The notes under the pieces: generated by a model | The model's database searches: none | What the model saw: only the letters and a program-made list of their open reading frames with translations | What the model was told of the DNA's origin: nothing | Shown: positions 61,638 through 64,000 of the stretch, piece by piece | Numbering within the stretch: position 1 is the first letter of the stretch | Layout: every line of letters begins with the position of its first letter | Translations under genes and position numbers: made by a program | Assembly (NCBI GenBank): GCA_900176545.1 | Contig: FWXP01000001.1 | Location: 434,001 to 498,000, forward strand | From: Oscillospiraceae bacterium | GTDB taxonomy: Bacteria; Bacillota; Clostridia; Saccharofermentanales; Saccharofermentanaceae | Reading direction: 5' to 3' | DNA: 64,000 nt

Positions 61638-62666
61638 ATGAAGAACATCAACAAGAAACTCTATTGCACACTACTGGCATTCATACTGGTCATCTCTGTA
61701 GCTTCCTGTTCATCAGGAGGTAACGGCACCACACGAAAGGAAGCTGTCAGGAGAGAGCAAGTAACTGAAGATGCCGCATATGCAGCCGGAGATACCGGCA
61801 CAGGTAACTATTCTCTGACTAACGAAGCTATAGAAGCAGAAGAATGGGACGAAGGTGAACTTATCTCCTATGATGATGAACCCGGTGAGGATCTCGATAT
61901 TCCTGCGGGCAATATGCTCATAAGAACGGTATCCATCACTATGAACACCGAGAGCTTCGATTCTGTAGCAGAGCAGATAAGGACATCGGTTACCGAGTAT
62001 GGCGGATACTTCGAGAACATGATCATCTCAGGAACAGGAACGGAGAACGACTACAAGTCAGGCACATTCGTAATAAGAGTACCCGCCGATAACCTCGATG
62101 CTCTGACGGCATCACTTGACGGAAGCGGAACAGTCGTGTCTGCAAGTGAGTCAACAGAAGATGTCACTTTGGATTATGTTGATATCGAGAGTCACTTATC
62201 CGCACTTAGAACAGAGCAGGATTCTCTTATGGCACTTCTGGAGGAAGCTGACGATATCGAGACTATAGTTCAGCTCGAAGGATATCTTACTGATATAAGA
62301 TATGAGATCGAGTATTACGAATCACAGGCAAGGACTATCAATAATCTTGTCCAGTATGCTACCTTGACCATCAACCTTCAGGAAGTAGTAAAGGAAGAAG
62401 AACCTGTCGAGATAGAAGAGATCAGGGATGAGACATTAAAGACTAAGATGTCCAAGGAATTCAATGATTCCATGAAGAATGTCAAGGAAGGGGCAAAGGA
62501 TCTTATGGTCGACTTCGCGGGAGCTCTTCCCTACATGACCGTAAGGCTCTTCGTAATGGCAATACTTGCCTTAATAGGTGTATCTGCATTTAAGATCATA
62601 AAGAAACGCAAGGCAAAAAAGCTTGCTGCCGCAACACCCGCAAAACCGTCTTCCGACAAGTCCTGA
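61638..62666 (+). CDS. DUF4349 domain lipoprotein
   Basis: The 342-residue protein has a lipobox VASC with the lipidated cysteine at residue 24, an acidic spacer, a DUF4349 domain and, near residue 300, a C-terminal membrane helix followed by a Lys-rich tail. The domain is recognised from MLIRTVSITMNTESFDSVAEQI and TFVIRVPADNLDAL in overlapping segments, then a coiled coil around HLSALRTEQDSLMALL. The family is membrane-associated with unknown function. The reading frame could open at TTG 61617, but AAGGAGGG points to the ATG at 61638. Confidence 0.87.
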   Translation: MKNINKKLYCTLLAFILVISVASCSSGGNGTTRKEAVRREQVTEDAAYAAGDTGTGNYSLTNEAIEAEEWDEGELISYDDEPGEDLDIPAGNMLIRTVSITMNTESFDSVAEQIRTSVTEYGGYFENMIISGTGTENDYKSGTFVIRVPADNLDALTASLDGSGTVVSASESTEDVTLDYVDIESHLSALRTEQDSLMALLEEADDIETIVQLEGYLTDIRYEIEYYESQARTINNLVQYATLTINLQEVVKEEEPVEIEEIRDETLKTKMSKEFNDSMKNVKEGAKDLMVDFAGALPYMTVRLFVMAILALIGVSAFKIIKKRKAKKLAAATPAKPSSDKS

Positions 62667-62703
62667 CAGCATTAGACAAGTTAAAACCGCACGGAGTTTA
62701 TGG

Positions 62704-62709
62704 TATAAT
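62704..62709 (+). promoter_or_regulatory. extended -10 promoter of the citrate synthase gene
   Basis: TATAAT is preceded by TGG, an extended -10 (TGn) element, 45 bases before the ATG. A TTAAAA at 62681-62686 is only a poor -35 match. Confidence 0.65.
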
Positions 62710-62753
62710 ATTCGGCATACGAAACCCACCATAACAAAAGGAGATCACGAGAT

Positions 62754-64000
62754 ATGCCAAATACCAACAGGTTTTCAAAGGTTACACCCGAGATAGACAA
62801 TCTTGCCAGGCTCTGCACGGAAAACAGGATAGATCCGGAATTATATTCAAAGTACGATGTAAAGCGCGGGCTTCGTGATATCAACGGAAAGGGCGTACTT
62901 ACAGGCCTTACCGAGATATCTGAGATCGTTTCTTCCAAGAAGGTCAACGGAGAGACAGTTCCCTGTGACGGTGAGCTCTACTACAGAGGCATCAACGTCA
63001 AGGACATAGTAAACGGCTTTGAGCAGGACAACAGGTTCAACGGCTTCGAGGAAGCATCCTACCTTCTTCTCTTCGGAAAGCTTCCTACTGAAGACGAGCT
63101 CAATGAGTTCATGTCACTTCTTGCAGGCTACAGAACGATACTTCCCAAGAACTTCGTTCGTGACGTTATCATGAAGAAGCCCAGCAACGACATCATGAAC
63201 AACATTACCAGAGGTCTTCTGAACCTCTATGCATACGACGTAAATGCGAACGATATCTCCATCCCCAATGTACTTCGTCAGTCATTGGAACTGATATCGA
63301 TCTTCCCCATGCTCGCCGTATATAGCTACAACGCGAAGAAGTATTACAACGACAAGGGCAGCCTCTTTATCCACAGGCCTTCTCCCTCTTTATCAACGGC
63401 ACAGAACATACTTCATATGCTCCGTCCCGACAACAAGTATTCTGAGCTTGAAGCAAGGATACTGGATCTTGCCCTCGTACTTCACGCAGAGCACGGCGGT
63501 GGTAACAACTCCACCTTCACTACTCACGTAGTAACAAGCTCCGGTACTGATACATATTCCGCTATCGCAGCTGCCATGAGTTCCCTTAAGGGTCCTAAGC
63601 ACGGCGGTGCGAACATCAAGGTAATGGAGATGTTCGCCGATATCAAGAAGAATGTATCAGAATGGGATGACGAGGAAGAGCTTACCGCCTATCTTGAGAA
63701 GATCCTTCATAAGGAAGCGTTCGACGGCGCAGGTGTCGTATACGGATTAGGACATGCCGTATATTCCATCTCCGACCCCAGAGCACGTATCTTCAAGGGA
63801 TATGTCGAAGCCCTCTCCGTAGAGAAGCATAAGGAGAATGAGTTCAAGCTCTACTCCAACATCGAAAGGATCGCAGCCGAACTCATAACAAAGGAGCGAC
63901 GCATCTACAAGGGCGTATCCGCTAATATCGACTTCTACAGCGGCTTCGTATATAAGATGCTGAATCTCCCCGTAGAGCTCTACACTCCCCTCTTTGCCAT
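62754..64000 (+). CDS. citrate synthase (3' end beyond the window)
   Basis: The open frame from the ATG at 62754, behind AAAGGAG, runs 415 codons to the window edge. All three catalytic residues are visible: H283 in GPKHGGANIK, H334 in GLGHAVYS and D393 in NIDFYSG. It condenses oxaloacetate with acetyl-CoA (or propionyl-CoA in 2-methylcitrate synthases). The sequence does not settle this choice, though the presence of a methylmalonyl-CoA-type operon makes propionyl-CoA metabolism conceivable. The N-terminal 45 residues (RLCTENRIDPELY) are the form usual in Clostridia. Only the last few dozen residues are missing. Confidence 0.93.
   Translation, partial: MPNTNRFSKVTPEIDNLARLCTENRIDPELYSKYDVKRGLRDINGKGVLTGLTEISEIVSSKKVNGETVPCDGELYYRGINVKDIVNGFEQDNRFNGFEEASYLLLFGKLPTEDELNEFMSLLAGYRTILPKNFVRDVIMKKPSNDIMNNITRGLLNLYAYDVNANDISIPNVLRQSLELISIFPMLAVYSYNAKKYYNDKGSLFIHRPSPSLSTAQNILHMLRPDNKYSELEARILDLALVLHAEHGGGNNSTFTTHVVTSSGTDTYSAIAAAMSSLKGPKHGGANIKVMEMFADIKKNVSEWDDEEELTAYLEKILHKEAFDGAGVVYGLGHAVYSISDPRARIFKGYVEALSVEKHKENEFKLYSNIERIAAELITKERRIYKGVSANIDFYSGFVYKMLNLPVELYTPLFA

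Noticed and set aside
1-64000. CRISPR arrays, insertion sequences, prophage or integrative element
   Set aside because: No regularly spaced repeats, transposase, integrase or phage structural genes were found, and the tRNA genes have no attached integrase or direct-repeat att sites.

Overview
The window is chromosomal DNA from an anaerobic member of the Bacillota, most likely class Clostridia. The evidence is the acpP-rnc-smc-ftsY and ftsK-pncC-murJ-recA-recX-rimO-pgsA gene orders, purine-rich AGGAGG-type ribosome binding sites, TTGACA/TATAAT promoters, a GAAC-N4-GTTC SOS box at recA, a biotin carboxyltransferase operon and a flavoprotein trio of the anaerobic glycerol-3-phosphate dehydrogenase type. 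I see no IS element, prophage, CRISPR array, rRNA or plasmid function. Almost everything between 5.8 and 59.7 kb is on the minus strand, apart from the argG-GNAT-argH island.

Layout. 0-5.8 kb: the start of ruvC (running off the window), a pyrimidine-nucleoside phosphorylase, a Gfo/Idh/MocA oxidoreductase, two identical tRNA-Lys(CUU) genes each with its own promoter and terminator, and a large lipoprotein with a solute-binding-like C-terminal half. 5.8-12.5 kb (minus): htpG with a class IV aminotransferase, the two-flavoprotein plus DUF1667 operon, and a small acidic lipoprotein. 12.6-15.9 kb (plus): argG behind a probable double ARG-box operator, then an acetyltransferase gene and argH. 15.9-32.2 kb (minus): a tightly packed run holding a GH13 enzyme, several unknown membrane proteins, the PFL/ACT pair, two FAD proteins, a CYTH protein, a GldA/F/G-like ABC system with DUF4340 and propeller-like partners, and an acyl-ACP thioesterase. 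32.3-37.2 kb: pnp with a structured leader and a membrane HD-GYP protein.

37.3-40.8 kb encodes a carboxyltransferase complex (12S-like, small subunit, biotin carrier, 5S-like). Its composition matches soluble methylmalonyl-CoA:pyruvate transcarboxylase better than a sodium-pumping decarboxylase, because no membrane beta subunit is present. 40.9-59.7 kb is core housekeeping: nadE, rpsO, ftsY, smc, rnc, acpP, pgsA, rimO, recX, recA, murJ, pncC, ftsK, a Nudix hydrolase, rnhA and proC. 59.8-64 kb: tRNA-Trp, an unknown membrane protein, an SDR enzyme, a DUF4349 lipoprotein, and a citrate synthase gene cut by the window end.

The window is mainly core genome, and no clear-cut new defence or mobile system was found. 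The most interesting points are the soluble transcarboxylase operon with its membrane-free small subunit, the ArgR-type operator and interposed GNAT gene at the arginine genes, the structured pnp and rpsO leaders, a perfect inverted repeat in front of acpP, and two unusual multidomain proteins (the solute-binding-like lipoprotein and the HD-GYP protein).
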